64,000 nucleotides of DNA from Corythucha ciliata (lineage: Eukaryota > Arthropoda > Insecta > Hemiptera > Tingidae), in assembly GCA_038030265.1 (NCBI GenBank), contig CM075941.1:37882164-37946163 (forward strand). The letters are read 5' to 3'. This document shows positions 12,301-24,060 of this stretch, piece after piece. A program made the translations under genes and the position numbers. The notes beneath the pieces were generated by a model. The model did not search any database. It was not told where the DNA came from and saw only the letters and a list, made by a program, of their open reading frames with translations. Position 1 is the first letter of the stretch. Every line of letters begins with the position of its first letter.

Positions 12301-12819
12301 TCAACCTTAAGCTCATGAGGACAAGTTCACGCCCCCCTGGAAATCGCTCGCGCCCCCCCAGGTTGAGAATCACTGGTCTAGGAGATGACACTTCTGAGAC
12401 CGCCAGAAATTTTCTGTGGAACACGGGCTCACAGTAGAGCTAGCTGTCGGGAAACACACCTTTGGGCAGCTTGAAAACGACTGGCAAGTGTAAAAATTGG
12501 TTCTTCACCAGCAATAAAATACAAACACCACCACCGCAATCCAATTTCGAATAAAGCCCTGGCCACTAGTGAGCCCCGAAATTTCACTTTTTCTAAAGCT
12601 CGCTGATCAACAGCTTGTCAGTAGCTAGCTCTGCTGTCCCACGAAAAATTTCTGACGATCTCAGAAGATTCATCTCCTAGACCATAAAAAACTTCCTGTG
12701 CATCAGGTGCCAGACACTATCGAATGACCCGGATTTTTCATACTGTGGGCTCCCGGACTATCAGGAAGAGAAGAAGAAGCGAAAAAAAACAGCCTCATAA
12801 ATGCCAAAAGCAACATAAA

Positions 12820-13240
12820 TGACAAGGAATGGAATGTTAGTGCGTAAATGATTGATGTCAATTTGTAGTGAAATAATAGAACTTGCCAACTTTTTTTGTT
12901 ACCTTTAACGGCCGGTCCGTGACTCGTGACGTAGTTAAGGCGCTGTGACTACGCCGAACCCTCATCATCAAGGCTGTTATCATGTCTTGCCCCTTCTTAT
13001 CCCTTCCGTTTATCCTAAGTCCTATTTTTTGATTTATGGGAAGCTATTTTGATGGTTATGCGAATGAAGTTATTACGTCAGGAGTCTATATCCAGCCTAT
13101 TTCAAATGGGTCCAGCAACCCAACTAATAAAACAAATATAGGGCCTGATTTTCTTTGAACGGATCGTGTTTTCATGAGTTTTGGTAACCGAGCTATCACG
13201 ACGGTATGATTTTCGAAAATATGTTACTACCTCATTTTAG
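12820..13240 (+). repeat. dispersed ~420-bp repeat, copy 1
   Basis: This segment matches 63320-63745 in the same orientation over about 420 bp, at perhaps 80-85% identity by eye. Shared words include GTGACTCGTGACGTAGTTAA, CCTATTTCAAATGGGTCC and CGGATCGTGTTTTCATGAG. The match stops at 'cctcatt' in both copies. Neither copy encodes a protein or shows terminal inverted repeats. It could be a non-autonomous element, a solo terminal repeat or a segment of a larger repeat. Confidence 0.8.
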
Positions 13241-13960
13241 CCGTGAATAAGCGATGTATTTCAATTTTTGCGGAAAATTAGCGCTTTTTTCTATAATTGA
13301 CCACGAAGTTGCCTCCGAAAACCGCGGCTTGCCATTTTGTCAATTTGCTGTGAATTTGCCATTTTTCTTGATTTTAACCACAAATTAGCGCTTTTCCTCA
13401 TTTTAGCCTCTATTCATAGAATTTTCTACATTTCAACCTCGAATTAACTAACGCTTTGTCTGAATTTGACCGCGGATTAGCGATTCTTCTCCTTCCTGGC
13501 ATGAAGATACCTTCAGAAGCCGCGAATTGACGTTTTATCCATTTAAACTGTGAATTAACGTTTTTTCCTTACTTCCGTGTTTCTTCTGAATTTTATCAAT
13601 GAATTAGCGATTTTTCTGAATGTTTGCAGTGAATTCGTGTTTTTATTCATTTCAGCCGCTAATGAGTGATTTATCTCGATTTCATCGGTGAATTAGCCCT
13701 TTTTCTTAATTTTAGCTGTTACTTAGCTATTTTTTCGTTTTTTGCTGTGAATTACAGCGCTTTTTCTCAGTTTAAGCCACGAACTTGCCGTCAGAAGCCT
13801 AAAATTATCATTTCCATACTTTTAGCCTCTAATTAGCTCGTTTTTGTACTTTATATCCGCGGAAGGCTTAAGGAAACTCCAGCTGCGAAGTAGCTAATAT
13901 TTTTTCTTAATTTTAACCGTCGTTAAGCGCTATTTCTCACTTCTGTCCGTGAATCACTAG
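13240..13960 (-). repeat. family III periodic array, reverse orientation
   Basis: Variants of 'ttttagccgcgaattagcg' and 'ttttctcaat' recur every ~35-45 bp. These are the reverse complement of the family III unit seen at 1130-2340 and 37090-38400. A short piece of the same orientation lies at about 7905-8003, just left of the foldback nest, so the nest may have inserted into or beside this array. No gene seen. Confidence 0.65.
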
Positions 13961-14028
13961 CGTACCGAAAATAGTGGCGAGAAAGTGAGCGCAACCAGAG
14001 AGGGGGCCACCGGAAAGCTTAAAGATGG

Positions 14029-14268
14029 ACAAAAGGTCGAAAAAGATATGTCTCTCCACTTCGTGAACAGTTTTATTCAGACCGGTTTCGAAGCTTTATC
14101 GCGTCATCATCAGTGATCGTTTCATTAAATGTCAAAATGAAGGTTGTTACACCCTTCATTTTGACATTTAATGAAACTATCACTGATGATGACGCGACAA
14201 AGCTTCGAAACCGGTCTGAATAAAGCTGTTCACGAAGTGGAGAGACATATCTTTTTTCGACCTTTTGT
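14029..14268. repeat. 240-bp near-perfect foldback
   Basis: Arms of about 115 bp (14029-14143 and 14152-14268) are almost perfect reverse complements around a loop of about 8 bases, and would form a long hairpin. The words 'actgatgatgacgcga' and 'cgaaaccggtctgaataaa' occur in the right arm. A 17-base near-identical sequence, 'aaagcttaaagatggac' and its one-mismatch copy, lies at the left boundary (14014-14030) and again downstream (14304-14320). It looks like a long target duplication around the hairpin plus ~35 bp. Probably a foldback MITE; superfamily unknown. Confidence 0.8.
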
Positions 14269-14320
14269 TATTACGTAACTCCACAATATCGTCCTAAAAA
14301 ATCAAAGTTTAAAGATGGAC

Positions 14321-16310
14321 AAATGAGGATTTTTAGGTTCTACGTAAAATAGATATAGAAGGTGAAAACGAGTTTTGGTACCTACGTGGCAGGACAGCGA
14401 TATTGGCTTCTTTCGACGGTCTTCAGGCCATCCGATTAATTGGAAGGGAATGTTGCAGTTGATCAGCAAAGAGTGTATAGCAGAATATTCTGTTTAGCCC
14501 ACGAAAGCGCTATTTTGTATAGGCTTAAATTTAGAGAAATCATGTCATCCGGGGTCACTTTGCGGCTAAAATAAAATACGCCGAGCCCCATAGTTCGTTG
14601 AGAAGGCGCATTAAAATGCTGTTCTAGGGGCAAGTACGCAGCAAAAAGTTAGGTAAAAGCGCTAATATTCGTGGCTAAAGCTGTGAAAAAGCGTTCGTTC
14701 ATCCACGGTATCTCAGTGAAACTTTCAGATCAAGTTTGAAACACATTGCAGATTCGCGGAGTATAGATGCCTAGACATGTTGAAACTTACACAAAAAAAG
14801 TTAGAGAGTTGGTTTTAAAAATGTTTCCCCGACCGAAAACGGAGGTGTATTATTGAGAATGAATAATAAACAAAAACAAAAAAAGTACAGAAACAAGTTT
14901 CCTTGTACATCCGTCGCCAGGATTTTTAGGAATTTTGAGTGAGACGTTTGACAAAGAGATTTGTTTTGGCCTGCTGGAGTGCTGCTACTCCGAAACTAGT
15001 CGGCCATAAATAAAAAACGAATGTACTACTCAAATAATTTTTAATTACTTACTTTAAAAAAACGCTAATTCGCGGCTAAAATTGAAAAAAATCGCTAATT
15101 CACGGATGAAATTGGGGAAATTCTAAAAAGCTGATACCAATGAACAAATTGTAAGGTTGGCTCTTAATATTCGCGAAATGGCAAGTTGCGGGCCTAAATT
15201 TCCGAAAATTTGTTTGGTAGTTTCCGGCTGTCAATTTATCGAAATTTCAAGTTTCGAAGCTTTTATTTGGTTATCGTGGGACCCACGACAGCGCCCTGAC
15301 GAACATCCACAAAATTACAACAGGTTGGAGGCAAATAGCAGCGAAATTTGTAATTCACCGTGCGAAATTTACGATACTGCAAGTTTCGCGTCACAATTTT
15401 GCGTCTTTGAGAGTTTCTGAGAGTTTTTCTTTTATCAGGGGTTGGGGATGCAAGACCCCGACAGCGCTGTGCAAATACAGCCATGAAATTACTTCTCTCG
15501 GAGCTAAAAATACGTGACATTGCAAGTTATGAGCCTAAATATCCGCGAAATTGCTAGTTTCGATTCTTTATTTTAGCAAAATGACAAGTTGGTGGACTTG
15601 AATTTCGTGGTTTTGAAAGTGTAGTTTTTTGTTTGTTTGTTTTATTTAAGTGAACACAGAACCAAAGCTATAGCCGACCACGACAGCGCAAGTCGAACAG
15701 TCACAAAATCGCAACACTTTGAAGGTGAATATCCGCTGAATTAGAAGTTTCCTGGATGAATGTTTGCGGTATTGCAAGTTTTACGTCTTAATGTTAGCCA
15801 AATTGCAATTATCAGGTCCTTTTTTGTTTAGCGAGACAGCCCACGATTGCACCCGTACAGTTTCACGAATTGCCGTGTAATTGCAACATGCGTACACGCT
15901 AATCATTCAGTTTGAAAGTTGCAAGTCCTATTCCCATAGTCTGACCGTTACAAAATTGGAAGAAGAGTCTTGGCTGATTGTCTTCGAAGTTGTAAGTTTT
16001 GGTTCTTCATCTACGCGAAATTAAAGTTTTTGGGGGGGGGGGCTTTACAACTTAGTGTATTAGCCATTTGTTTGGCCTTATTTTGATTAAAGCGGCTACA
16101 ATTCAATAAAAGTGCACTATTTCGCAAATGAAAATTGAAAAAAGCGCTAATTCGGGGTTAACATTGATACAGAGCTCTAAATCACTGCTAAAATACAGGA
16201 AAAGTCAAATTCATGGCTAGGATGGAGAAAAAAGCTAGTTCGTGCGGTTAAAATATAGAAAAAGCGCTAATTCCGGAAAACCGGTAATTCATGGATAAAA
16301 TTGAGAAATA
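14321..16310. repeat. mixed family III and IV/V arrays
   Basis: Family III words ('gctaattcgcggctaaaattg') occur at about 14640-14700, 15055-15120 and 16110-16310. Between them (about 15160-16020) lies a related unit with 'gcgaaattgcaagttt' and 'cctaaatttccg'. Copies are very divergent. ORFs at 15157-15420 and 15263-15520 are shadows of the repetition. No gene or RNA seen. Confidence 0.55.
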
Positions 16311-16387
16311 GGGCCAAATTCGTGACTCAAAGTATTGTAAAAAAGAAGAGAAATATTGATGGACTATTCACGATAGAGTCCTCACTG

Positions 16388-17066
16388 ATTGGGACGAAAT
16401 CCACTTCCGCCTCTGGCTCCACAATACTTGTAGATCTGCCACTGTTCAGTGATCACTTGTTCAGGCCCCAGGATCCCGGCGAAATGATGTTTTAGAATTT
16501 AGAGGAATGCAGCCCCGCGAAACTATGGTTTGTGATTCAAAATAACTTGTTTTTGAATGAGCCAAATCGTAAATTTGATTACAAAAGGGCTACATTTGTT
16601 TTTTGAACTATCTAAAGCTGCGAACCTTATTTTAGAAGTCAAATTAGTTTTTCCAACTTGTGAACTCCGCGAAATTGATTTTAGGAAGAGCTAAAGCCAT
16701 GAACTTTGTTTTTTCGTTTATACAGACGAAGGGGCAAAAGAGGAAGCTCATTCGCCTGTTCTCACGGGCGGGCGAGTTCTATCAGAGTGTGTGGAGTGTG
16801 GACAGTCTCTAAAAAGTTCGTGGAATCCTTTTTTACGCGAACAAGCCACACAGCAGACCTGAACGCAGGGGACAAATACATGAATGATATGGGGGGGGGG
16901 CAGTAGAATTACCCCCTCCACCCTGGGAGATGGTCAAATCGCTCTAAACATTGAGGATGGGTGGGGGGAATGTGGTGGAGGAATAATGGTGGAGGGGTTT
17001 CGATTACCTGTGCACCCCCTCCCACTGAGAGATATCCCAGCTCCGCCATTGGGACGAAATCCACTT
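16388..17066. repeat. 641-bp segment flanked by a 19-bp direct repeat
   Basis: ATTGGGACGAAATCCACTT is present exactly at 16388-16406 and at 17048-17066. The intervening 641 bp include family IV words (16500-16700) and a G-run near 16890. A 19-bp exact duplication is longer than most transposon target duplications, but would suit a LINE-type insertion or a tandem duplication later eroded. No TIR or poly-A was recognised, so the class is left open. Confidence 0.5.
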
Positions 17067-17513
17067 GCCACTTTGCGAATGTGAATTTTCTATTAAAGTT
17101 TCTAAGGTCATCATCATTATGCAGTTGCGGTGCTATTTTATCAAATGGCCTTTAAAATGTCCATACAGATGATTTAAGCCCTAAAAGTAAACAAACTTGC
17201 AATTCTCGCCCTAAAACTACACCTACACCTAATGACAATTTATAATAGCCAATATTTAAAACTAGCCAGCCAAACTGCAAGTTAACGCCCTAAAAACGTC
17301 AAAATTACTAAATGCGTCCTAACAACGGCTTCATGGGGCTATTCCCGCCAAACTGATAACTGCGCGCGGTTTCGCGCGCCTTGAAAATGGCTAAATTGAC
17401 AATTTACGCCCTTAAATTGGACAAACTGGCAATTTACGCCCTAAGAATAACTAAACTCTCAATTCAAGCCTTAAACTGGTAGACTGACCATTCTCGTCCT
17501 CTATGATGTGGCT

Positions 17514-17559
<46 letters not shown>

Positions 17560-18575
17560 CGCATTTTTGCACCTTTAACAAGGAAAACAAACTGACAATT
17601 TGTTTTTTTTTAAATGGTAAAACTGACAATTCGCCAAATGAAAATGGCTGAACTAACCGTTCGCAGCCTAAAATCGACTAATAAACTGGTCATTAAAAAT
17701 AATTAAGCTGATCATCAAGTTCGGAAATCGTTCTATTTATTTATTTTCTTTTTTGATACTTTACGATTAATAAGTATATAAGATTCATGACCCCCCCCCC
17801 TCCTTTGTTGGTAAAAATGATCATTTACGCCTTGAAAATGGCTAAAATGACTTTATCTGCGCCCCCAAAATGGCCTAACTTGATATTTTTGGGCCCTTAA
17901 AATTATAAACTGACCATTATGTTACATCACCGAAAACAGGGACTACCCCTCCCTGAGAACGGATAAACTGAGTACTCTCGCGTTATAAAATGGCTTGGCT
18001 GACTAATCACGCTTTTAAAAATGGCCAAACTGACTATTCGCGCCTTAAAAAAGCTGCACGGACAATTTGTGCTTCGAAAATGGCAAAACTGACACTCGCT
18101 CCCTGAAAATGGCACCGCTAATGATTCCACGCGCTAATGATTTCATGAGCCAAGAAGCTGGAAATTTTACCTTCTGAGAAAAATTTGTCTGGATTCCCGT
18201 GAAATTGGCTTTAGAGATGGGGGGAGGGTATGGAGCCATACATGTAAAATTGGTTTCAAACCGCTAGATCTGAAAAGTGTCGTTTTACAAAAAGCCATAC
18301 AGGAAATTGCGTTGGTCTAAACCGTAAAATTAAGTTCCGTGAGCGTCAAACCCGTTAAATTTTGGCAAAGAAAGTGCCTAACCAGTGGTAATGCTTTTTG
18401 GAATGAGTAAACCCCGCGAAGTTGAATTTTTGAATGGGTCAATCCCACGAAATTTGGAGACAATCCTGGAAAATTGGCTTTTGGAGCGAGTAAACTGCGT
18501 AAAAATGGGTTCTGCGAGCAATGATTCACAAAAATTGGATTTCAAAATGGTCAAACCCTTGAAATTGATTTCTTA
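17067..18575. repeat. family I then family IV arrays with a poly-T tract
   Basis: From about 17160 to 18130 variants of 'aaatggctaaactgacaatt' and 'cgcgcc' recur every 30-45 bp (family I). A poly-T run of about 40 bases lies at about 17518-17559. From about 18170 family IV units ('aaccgcgaaattgg', 'ttttgaa') follow to about 18570. No coding signal: the ORFs here are repetition artefacts. Confidence 0.65.
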
Positions 18576-18579
18576 AAAA

Positions 18580-21500
18580 ATAAAATGCTAACGCCGGCCG
18601 TCTTCCTAGAAAATGAAAGTAAAAAGGAACCCGCCACGCCACAGAGTAAGTCTGGTCAAATAAAAAGTCCCCAGTTCCTCCTTTCGTTTTTCCCGAAAAT
18701 TGTAAAACTAGAATTGGTCAGTATGAGTCTGTCGAGGGCAAAACTGTTTCTCCCTGAAGAAACTTAACATTTTTTATCCCTAAAAATGCGGGCGTCTCTC
18801 TTTTAAAAAATGGCGTTTGGAACCATGAAACTGTTCACGGCTTTCGTATAACAACCAACTGGTACTATAAATAAGGTCTCCTTAAACATTTTATTGAAGA
18901 ATATAAGAAGAGAAGAAAAATCAAATAAAAATTTTAACGTTCCGAAAGGGGAGGAATTGGGATTGTTAATATTTTTCAGCCTATTTCGCGACGCATTTCT
19001 CATCCTTCGCATTAGTTTACGACTGAAGAACTGAAACCCTCGAGGCTTCGAAACCCTCTTCGGTTTGGTTGGGCTGGGGGAGTGAGGAACGAGCTCTTTC
19101 CCTCTAATAACTTCAAACTTTGATGACATTGTTCAATTACCATAAAAACAGATAGTTACGAGGCACCTCAAAGATTCTGAAAGTCCTTTAGCGTAATAAC
19201 GCGACGCGAGAGCAAGAAGAGCGTTAAACACAAATAAATAATAACATTTCGGGCAGTGTAAAAAGGGAGCCTCGATGGGTCTAGAAATAGCTTCTTCATT
19301 TTGAAAATTTGTGGGGCTAGAAAAAAACTTGAGTTTTACTACGTTTCTTTGTTCTGATAATACACCCTTTCTCGCTTTATTGCGTAAGGGTACCATTAAA
19401 TCGAGTTTTCCTTCCAATTAATCGCCCTCGACCCTACTCCTCTTTCTTTAGAAAGGAAAAGGTCTCGGATTAATGAAGAAAGGAGCTCAGACTCCCCGTG
19501 ATTTCATGGACCGTACATCGAAAGGGGATGATCTTGATAACTACTTCCATTATGCATGATAGGCGTCCGGGTAAGAACAATAAAGACCGAAAGATACTGG
19601 ACCATTCCTGACGGCTTGAAGAGCCGGGTAAGACGCTGTGAGGGGTGGTGGTGGGGGGAGAAGATGATTGCAATAAATATCATAGCAGACATTTAACGAG
19701 GAATTATTGTATAGAGCTGGGGGCGGTGGACAGGAAACAATAAGCAATAAATAAAAAGTCCCTTTTGGGTACCCATAGAACGAAAGAGAGGGCCTTTCCC
19801 TCATTAACAGACCTGCGATTCTAGATCATTGAACCACTGTCCCTTCTCTTTAGAAGTTCCGGTGTCGTTGGGTGATTTATCCCGACACAGTTCGTCTTTT
19901 ATTCTTGTCTCATAATGCAGGATCAATGTGATTTTTCTGAAACAGGGTTCCACGGGTAATATAATTAAGTGGGGACGAGGCCAAACGATGCAGAAGCTGT
20001 AGGAAAATTCAGTGAAATGAGGCGTTTGATCAAATCAAGTTGCGATCTTGACAAAGCGAAGCCTACCAGTAGCTTGACGTTTGTTTCTGACTTCTCTCCC
20101 TTTGTTATTGAAAGTACATGCCATTAAAATCGGACTCCACCATCTTGTTATTTGCTGGTAGTTGAATACTTGTACATGACAATTTCGATATCAAAGACGC
20201 CTCCAGAAGCTCACATTTTAATTTGTAAAGATAGCTGGCACCTTTTTTTATGTTCTTAGGTCACTCCCCCTCAAACAATTTATTTTTATTACTTTCCTGC
20301 ATCGAAAACAATGCAGACTACCGGACATGTAACTGCAGAAGTACGGGGGAACGCATTTCGGGAAAGCCTCGTAAATACCATCAGAACAAATTACGTCGAA
20401 GAGGACAGGGGAGTTTTAGGTTGCAGAAAGGAATCCTGCTTGAATACTTTTGTTTTTACAGGCGACGAGGGAGGGTTAGTGCCTTCAGCTTTGAAGCAAT
20501 ATAAGCTCGAAGGAGACCTCAAATTGAAAACGTTAAACGAGGTATTGGGGGGATGGGGGGAGGGGGTATATAAAAATCAAGCCCCGACGTAATGTTAGTG
20601 CTTGACTAACGCTTATTTTCGGAGACGTCGTTGCAATGCTATTGGATTTCGGCTAATGACAAGAAGGCACTTTGCACTGCGGTATAGTAGTTCCCTTATA
20701 CTCTCCTGGTATTTCAAAGGGGAATGTTTTTTCAAAGAATAAAAGGGGAACTCTGAAAGATTTTGACAATTCGAGCTTAATAAACCGTGAATAGAGAGCG
20801 CTGAAGAAACGAGACGCAGCGTCCCAAACGTGCACACCCACACACACACAAAATTTCGTTGTAATCAAGCAGGAAAGGCTGTCTTAAAACTTTGAAGAGT
20901 AATAAACGTAACAATTATTTTACATTTTTATGGAATTTTCCCCTGATTTATTCGAGTAAGATAAATGTAGCAGACGATGGGCAATGAAGGCCCAAAAAAA
21001 CGCGGAACACTAAACCTTGCGATTACCAGCCAACCCCCTCCCCCCACCAGTCATTTTTTTCTTTAGCTTAATAAACCAAGTCTTATCTCTAAACAGCCAT
21101 TCATCTCCTTTATGCATTTTCTTTGCTTTTATTTTTCTGTTTGTTTTATGGAGATAAATACATTCACTCTCTTGGAAGAAAAAAGGCGGTCGGTATACAG
21201 TTAAAACGACTATAAAGCTGCACTTCTATTATAAAAAATTATTGATCGTAAAAACGTTGAAAGGAATTAAAAAAAATAAAGGATCTTTTATTTTTCCCAC
21301 CCCGCCATTTGCATTTCTCCGTTAAGGCGTGATTTTCTTTTTTGACAAATAGCGTCATTAATGATTCGGTCGATATGAAGTGAAGTGATATCGCTCCTTT
21401 TTCCTAGCACTTTGACTGAATGCCATTTTAATTTTATTGTGTTCAGGAAGCCTTTAGGCCGATAAAAGAATTTACGCCTTGAACACTCAAAAACTTTGTA

Positions 21501-22708
21501 AGAGGGAAACAGTATAAGAGCGACAAAATAAAAAAACGTGTTTTTTCCTCCCTTCCCCAACACAATTCCCAGATAACCATAAGCGACTATACGATGACCA
21601 ATTCTTAATGTATTCACTCCTCAAGCCACCCTCTGAAACTTTAACTGCTTGAAATCTTGATCGAATAGTAATAAATGGTCATAGGTCACGACACGCGGCT
21701 GCTCTACTCGCGGGGTGTATAGAATGATGACATGCTTTCCTATCTTATTAGCATATATAACCCTTTCTGACGCTTGTTACAAACCGTATACGTACAGAAA
21801 GCGAAACACCTGTGAAGGGCCATATGCTACTTTTCCATAATTTTTACGAGCCGGTGATAATATTAGAGGAATCGATGCTCATGCGGTCTGCTGTCAGGTC
21901 TATTTATCACATTGTGTTACGTAAGACACATACGTATCTAACATGGACATTCAGCAAATTGTTTAATTGACAAGCTGGGGCTTGAAGAGCTTGATCGCCG
22001 CAACCGAAGATCAAGCGTTGGACGAGTTCGAATCTAAGGAGTTCTCCGGAGTACTGTAGTCCAATCAACGAATGCCAAAAATGGGGGTCAAAGTCAAATA
22101 CAAGTACAAAACTCGCGGTACATTGTTTGGTGTGCCTAGTGGTATATTAAAAGTCCTTACTCCCTAGTGGTGGAGCAAGGGGGGAGAGGGAAGGTTAAAG
22201 ATCTCTTTTTTTGGTTTCAGGAATTTATTTCGGAAGGGGTTGGTTTTTTACAACAAGTATGCGTATACAAAATTAGTACTCACACAATTTCTTACATTTT
22301 TTATTTGGTTTTAGCATCTGTAACGGTTAGTAAGATTTAAGTACTCGGAACAAGTAGTCCAGTAGACAAAGCAAAAAAAGAGGGGATCTGCTGGAAAAAA
22401 ATTCCGAAGTTATTGGAACTTTTACAGGTCGTTTGGGGATGCTGTGGGATGACGCTGTCAAGTTTTCCAACTTGAGAACCTTGTGCTAACTTGTGGAGAG
22501 CCGAAAAACCTAATAATTTTCTGACTTTTTTGAACGTCTGAACTAAGCGGTTTCCGGCCAAAATGTTCATTTTTAAAGTATTACAGCGTTTTTGCTACGA
22601 TTTTGTTAAGATACGTGTTTGCTCAAACTCAATATCAACCGATACACAGGCGATCAATGTTGGACGAATTTTCTCAAAATGACGTAAATTTGCCTAAAAC
22701 GAGAGTTC
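18580..22708. other. gene-free AT-rich unique sequence
   Basis: About 4.1 kb with no recognisable gene, RNA or transposon end. ORFs of up to 109 codons (for example 18803-19129 and 21288-21617 on the minus strand, 20311-20592 on the plus strand) have no domain I recognise and no splice or codon pattern that argues for an exon. Unlike the flanking arrays, the text is not visibly periodic. Confidence 0.5.
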
Positions 22709-23099
22709 TGGGGCCTTATTCTTGAACGCCTTGGCAACACTAGTTTCGATTGCATTATTGCTTTTTTGAGGAAGCAACATTGCCATTTTGTATTATTAAT
22801 ATTGCCTTTTTGTATTTTTTTTTTTTTAAACACCCCCAGCCGGAGTTTCTGTTTTTGTCGATTCGATCACAACAGCAGGCAACAGAGAAGGCAATGTTGT
22901 AATCGAATCGACAACAATGGAAACACCGGCTGGGGGTGTTTAAAAAAAAATACAAAACAGCAATATTGCTTGAGAAAAATGGCTCCCAAAGCAATACTGC
23001 TAATTTGAAGAATTCGACTAGGCAATGTTGCTTCCTCAAAAAAGAAATATTGCGATCGAAACTAGTTGAATTTGCATTTTTTCAGGAAGTAAGGCCCCA
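22709..23099. mobile_element. 391-bp foldback MITE with TGGGGCCTTA termini
   Basis: The ends read TGGGGCCTTA and TAAGGCCCCA. The arms remain complementary over most of the element: 'actagtttcgat', 'ttttttgaggaagcaacatt', 'aaacacccccagccgg' and 'tcgattcgat' each have an inverted partner. The core is thus nearly palindromic. No coding capacity. The terminal word GGGGCCTTATTC is shared with the 150-bp element at 30566-30715, so the two are probably one family. I could not fix a target duplication. Confidence 0.82.
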
Positions 23100-23189
23100 A
23101 CACCAAGAGAATGTCACGGATATTCATGCTGAAAACATCCAATTTCCTGGGGGGGGAGGCTACCACCTGGGTTATTTGCCGGCATTAAA

Positions 23190-24060
23190 AAAGCCCTGAA
23201 ATTTGCAATATTGCGGAAATTAAGACCCTGAATCTAACCAGTCAATTTCGCGGATGTTGAGCCAGTATAATTTCGCTCAAATAGGACCCGAACATGCAAA
23301 ATCACAATTATAGTTCTCTGAATGTTGTAATTACACTACTATATATTCGTGAGGCTTTTTGGTGAAGTTGGGGCCAGCTTGCCCAGGGTCCACGTGCACA
23401 ATTAAAAAAAGCCTAGAAACTTGCAATTTCGCAAAAATATAAACATTATGGATACCAGAAACTTGAAATTTCGCGAAAATAAAGACCAGAAACTACAAAT
23501 TTCGCGAATATTTAGACCAGAGGCCTCCAATTCCGTGAAAATAAAGACACGAAACTTGCAATTTTGCCTAGATAAGTTAAAAATATTGTTTTAATCGACT
23601 AGGGAGTTGTTCTGGTCTACGATAGCAATTACTTCTGCAGTGGCTTAAAAAAGTGAGCGATCCCAAGGCGGAGTAATAACTTCAACCCCCCTCCTATCAT
23701 CATGACCTAAACCAGCGTATTATTCTAGAACAGGATTTCTGAACCTTCCGGGTATGGAGTAGAATGGTTATTGGACCCGGCGGTAGATAATACCCATTGC
23801 CAAAAGCACGCCATTGCAAATTGAGCCAGCAAAAATCATGTGCACTCACACGGCTACTTTAGCGGCTTACTTTAGCGAAGGTGGACGGTCTCCATGATCC
23901 CTGTGATTCCATGCAAAGTAGGGGTACGAAATAGCAAACATCCGTGAAATTTGGTTATGAAGAACCAAATCCGTGACATTTGCGTGTGGAAAAGCGTCGA
24001 AATTGTGGTTTGAAAGAGCCAAAATTACGGCATTTGGTTTCTGTAACAGCGCAAATCAGT
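23190..24060. repeat. 'cttgcaatttcgcgaaaataaagacc' type array
   Basis: Around 23410-23570 units containing 'gaaacttgcaatttcgcg' and 'aaaataaagacc' recur every ~33-36 bp. These are the clearest tandem copies of the family IV/V type in the window. Less regular copies run to 24060 ('atccgtgaaatttgg'). No gene seen. From 24060 to 25100 the sequence is unique and AT-rich, with nothing recognisable. Confidence 0.6.

Larger units (their letters stand above)
8095..12375. mobile_element. hAT-type element with perfect 8-bp TSD, interrupted by a LINE
   Basis: The left end is CAGTGGTTCTCAACC and the right end on the opposite strand is CAGTGATTCTCAACC. The duplicated target 8-mer is GTCTAGGA (8087-8094 and 12376-12383). 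This terminus matches the well-known hAT pattern CAGxGGTTCTCAA. C-rich subterminal sequence lies at both ends (8124-8160 and 12330-12360). Removing the LINE at 8318-11598 and one LINE target copy leaves about 990 bp without a transposase, so this is a non-autonomous element. Its 3' part contains a loose 'ccaaccacagcaaag' repeat (about 11900-12220). Confidence 0.9.
8004..12765. mobile_element. foldback (long inverted repeat) element, split by a hAT insertion
   Basis: The outer arm at 8004-8094 ('cctcatagtcc' to 'ggtctagga') continues at 12376-12453. The whole pairs with the reverse complement of about 12612-12765, with shared words such as CCGGGTCATT and TCTGGCAC. Without the nested hAT (8095-12375 plus one duplicated 8-mer) the element would be about 470 bp, with arms near 150 bp and a short centre. 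No coding capacity. Flanking target duplication is unclear ('aagaa' against 'aagag'), so the superfamily is not assigned. Arms are visible directly; element status is inference. Confidence 0.75.
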
